DNA from: JBDZUZ01 sp040255445
GTDB taxonomy: Bacteria; Planctomycetota; Phycisphaerae; Phycisphaerales; UBA1924
DNA: 15,007 bases
Assembly (NCBI GenBank): GCA_040255445.1
Contig: JBDZUZ010000097.1
Coordinates: forward strand, 1-15,007
Direction of reading: 5' to 3'
The notes under the pieces: generated by a model
Told to the model about the DNA's origin: nothing
Seen by the model: the letters and a program-made list of their open reading frames with translations, nothing else
The model's database searches: none
Shown: positions 13,377 to 15,007 of the stretch, piece by piece
Numbering within the stretch: position 1 is the stretch's first letter
How the letters are laid out: every line of letters starts with the position of its first letter
Made by a program: the position numbers and the translations under genes

Positions 13377-15007
13377 ATGGCGACCAGGACTGGCGGAACG
13401 AGCGGCGTTCGCGTGCATGTGGCCGCGTTCGGCAAACATCCCGGCTGGGATGATCACATCGAGAACATCGGCATGGACTCGGACCGGCTGGTCTGGGTCA
13501 AGCGCGTGCTGTACACCGAGGGCCTGGCCGGCAACATCGACTCGGGCGCGTGGGAGCGGCTCGAGGATGCGCAGCGGCTGCCGGGCTTCGGGCATCTGTT
13601 CGTCTGGCGGACGCCGGACGGGACCGTGGTCGGCCGGCTCTGGTCGAGCCGCGACGGCAAGGGCCGCACGAAGTACCCGATGGTGGTTTGTGCGCTGGTG
13701 AGCGGCGCTTCGCCGGGCTGGGCGGTGCGTGAGGCTCTCCCGCGGCTCGCGCAGGTCGAGACCAAGGTCCGCGAGACCCAGTCCGCCGAGATCGTCCGGC
13801 TGGCCATCGGTGAGGCCCGCCGGTCGCTTGAGGACGCCGCCGTGAGCGCATCTGATCTTGGCAACGCCGAGTCGGAGCGGGTCGCTCGACTCAAGCAGCT
13901 CTGCGATTCCCCGCGTGTCGCCGCGGAGGGCGATGTCGATCGCGGGCTGACCCGCGTGCTCTATGAAATCGAGCGTGAGATGCTGGCCTTCCGCCCCGGC
14001 GGATTGGGCGCCAAGTCAGGTGTCATGGACACCCGCGGGCAGCACATCCGTACTCCGACGATCTCGGATGACCCCGGTGCTTCGTGCCTGGCGTGGCTCT
14101 CCTTGTTCGAACGCGAGGTCACTGCGTCGACGCCCGTCCTGCTCATCGAGCCGATCGGCAACGGGCATGTTGATGTGATCGTGGGCGAGCCCAACGCCTC
14201 GACGCTGTTCTGCGTGCGGTCCGCCGAGTCGCGGATCCCGCCGGCGACGCAGGTCCCGTACAACATCGATGCGTCCTTCGCCGATGCGGCGCAGCAGCGA
14301 ATCGGCCGCTGGCGGAGCGGCGTGGCCACCCCGGCGGACCGCGAAGCCGCCATAAAGCCCGAGAAGGAACCCGCCGCGGCCGGCGGCATGCACCCCTGGC
14401 TGATCGTCGCGGGCATTCTCGCCGCAGTCGCGATCATCGCGCTGATCGCCCTGAGCGGTGGCGGCGGCGGAGGCCAGGCGAACGGCCAGAAGTCCGCGTC
14501 GGACAGCACCGCCCGGACCACGCCCCGGGATCCGGCGCCGACACCCGAGCCATCCCGGTCGGCGGAGCGCACCGAGCCGCCGGCGCGGCCCGAGCCCGCC
14601 ACGACGCCCGCGCCGACGCCGCCTCGCGAACCGGCGCGGACAGCAGAGCGCCCGCCGGAAGCGCCGGCCGATGGAGACCCGCGGTCCGCGTGGCGTATCG
14701 ATGAGGCGATGACCGAAGCGCGGACGGGCCTGGAGGCGCTGCGGCGTGCTCCGGCCGGCGAGGTGACGGTGTCGCTGGATCGTCTGGGGCAATCGCTCGC
14801 GACCGCGAGCGAGCGGGTTGATGCGGTGCGGGCGCGGTCCTTCGACCCGTCGCAGCGGGCGGCGATCGCGGGGGAGATCGCTTCGATCGATGCCCAGGTG
14901 CTCGAGATCCGCGAGCAGATCCGCGCTGCCGCCCGCGATCAGGCGGGCCGCGTCCGCGACTACCTCATGCAGCGTGCGCAGAACCGGATCGCCGAGACCG
15001 CCGAGTT
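13377..15007 (+). CDS. Membrane-anchored TagF-like protein (3' end outside window)
   Basis: ATG with GGAGG 4 bases upstream; 543 residues are visible and the frame is open at the window end. Residues 14-105 resemble TagF, a post-translational T6SS repressor. AFGKHPGWDDHI (17-28) aligns with the GKLPxRGDFI opening, and SSRDGKGRTKYPMVV (90-104) aligns with the S-x-D-x-GR-x-FPL segment. Residues 105-320 are a further cytoplasmic part with no family I recognise (LLIEPIGNGHVDVIVGEP). A membrane helix lies at 341-359, followed by a Gly run and a Pro/Thr/Arg-rich linker (about 370-432), then an Ala/Glu/Arg-rich helical, probably periplasmic region from D434 onward. Known TagF proteins are cytoplasmic, alone or fused to a PppA phosphatase; a membrane helix with a periplasmic tail is unusual. 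The D434-516 region resembles residues 300-400 of the pseudokinase fusion. It follows tssM by 65 bases, probably in one operon. TagF similarity is moderate. Confidence 0.65.
   Translation, partial: MATRTGGTSGVRVHVAAFGKHPGWDDHIENIGMDSDRLVWVKRVLYTEGLAGNIDSGAWERLEDAQRLPGFGHLFVWRTPDGTVVGRLWSSRDGKGRTKYPMVVCALVSGASPGWAVREALPRLAQVETKVRETQSAEIVRLAIGEARRSLEDAAVSASDLGNAESERVARLKQLCDSPRVAAEGDVDRGLTRVLYEIEREMLAFRPGGLGAKSGVMDTRGQHIRTPTISDDPGASCLAWLSLFEREVTASTPVLLIEPIGNGHVDVIVGEPNASTLFCVRSAESRIPPATQVPYNIDASFADAAQQRIGRWRSGVATPADREAAIKPEKEPAAAGGMHPWLIVAGILAAVAIIALIALSGGGGGGQANGQKSASDSTARTTPRDPAPTPEPSRSAERTEPPARPEPATTPAPTPPREPARTAERPPEAPADGDPRSAWRIDEAMTEARTGLEALRRAPAGEVTVSLDRLGQSLATASERVDAVRARSFDPSQRAAIAGEIASIDAQVLEIREQIRAAARDQAGRVRDYLMQRAQNRIAETAE

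Noticed and set aside
10408..13377. Long open frame of 989 codons on the - strand, opposite tssM
   Set aside because: It mirrors the third-codon GC bias of tssM. The product is Arg/His/Pro/Leu-rich, no domain is recognisable, and tssM on the other strand is certain.
1..15007. tRNA, rRNA, CRISPR array, insertion sequence or prophage genes
   Set aside because: I looked for clover-leaf ends, regularly spaced repeats, transposase motifs and terminal inverted repeats, and saw none.

Overview
The window is a type VI secretion system (T6SS) locus from a GC-rich, diderm bacterium. Two lipoprotein-type signal sequences and a full inner-membrane T6SS core show the double membrane. Base composition, very divergent T6SS accessory proteins and small lipoproteins with clean Shine-Dalgarno (SD) sites would fit Planctomycetota (perhaps Phycisphaerae). 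That placement is a guess from style, not from a marker gene. A 10-base run of N shows the sequence is a draft assembly or metagenome contig.

Layout. The left block (1-5042, + strand) holds the C-terminal end of a kinase-like protein, a TssJ-like lipoprotein, and a very large protein interrupted by the N run. That large protein has a degenerate kinase domain, one membrane helix, a long helical region and a C-terminal sulfatase-modifying-factor (FGE/SUMF1-like) domain. The reading frames on the two sides of the gap differ, but coding continues upstream of the apparent downstream start. This is therefore most simply one gene whose gap length is a placeholder. A small lipoprotein gene lies convergently on the - strand (5085-5333). 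A non-coding stretch (5334-5725) follows, with a candidate promoter, an overlapping dyad that looks like an operator, and a leader with mutually complementary heptamers. The right block (5726-15007, + strand) is a tight series: a protein resembling the C-terminal domain of T6SS FHA proteins, tssK, tssL, tssM, and a TagF-like protein that runs off the window. Most junctions in this block carry a short GC hairpin just before the ribosome-binding site.

How the genes fit together. TssJ, TssL and TssM make the membrane complex, and TssK links it to the baseplate. The other genes look like a post-translational control module. In Pseudomonas aeruginosa the kinase PpkA, the FGE-like periplasmic protein TagR, the FHA protein and the repressor TagF are separate proteins of a threonine-phosphorylation pathway. 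Here the kinase-like and TagR-like parts appear fused across the membrane, and the catalytic Asp of the kinase is gone. The FHA-type protein has no visible FHA domain. TagF has become a membrane protein with its own periplasmic helical region, which resembles the one in the kinase fusion. The most interesting reading is a rewired, possibly phosphorylation-independent, membrane-anchored version of T6SS control. No tssB, C, E, F, G, H, hcp or vgrG lies in the window, so those genes must be elsewhere.
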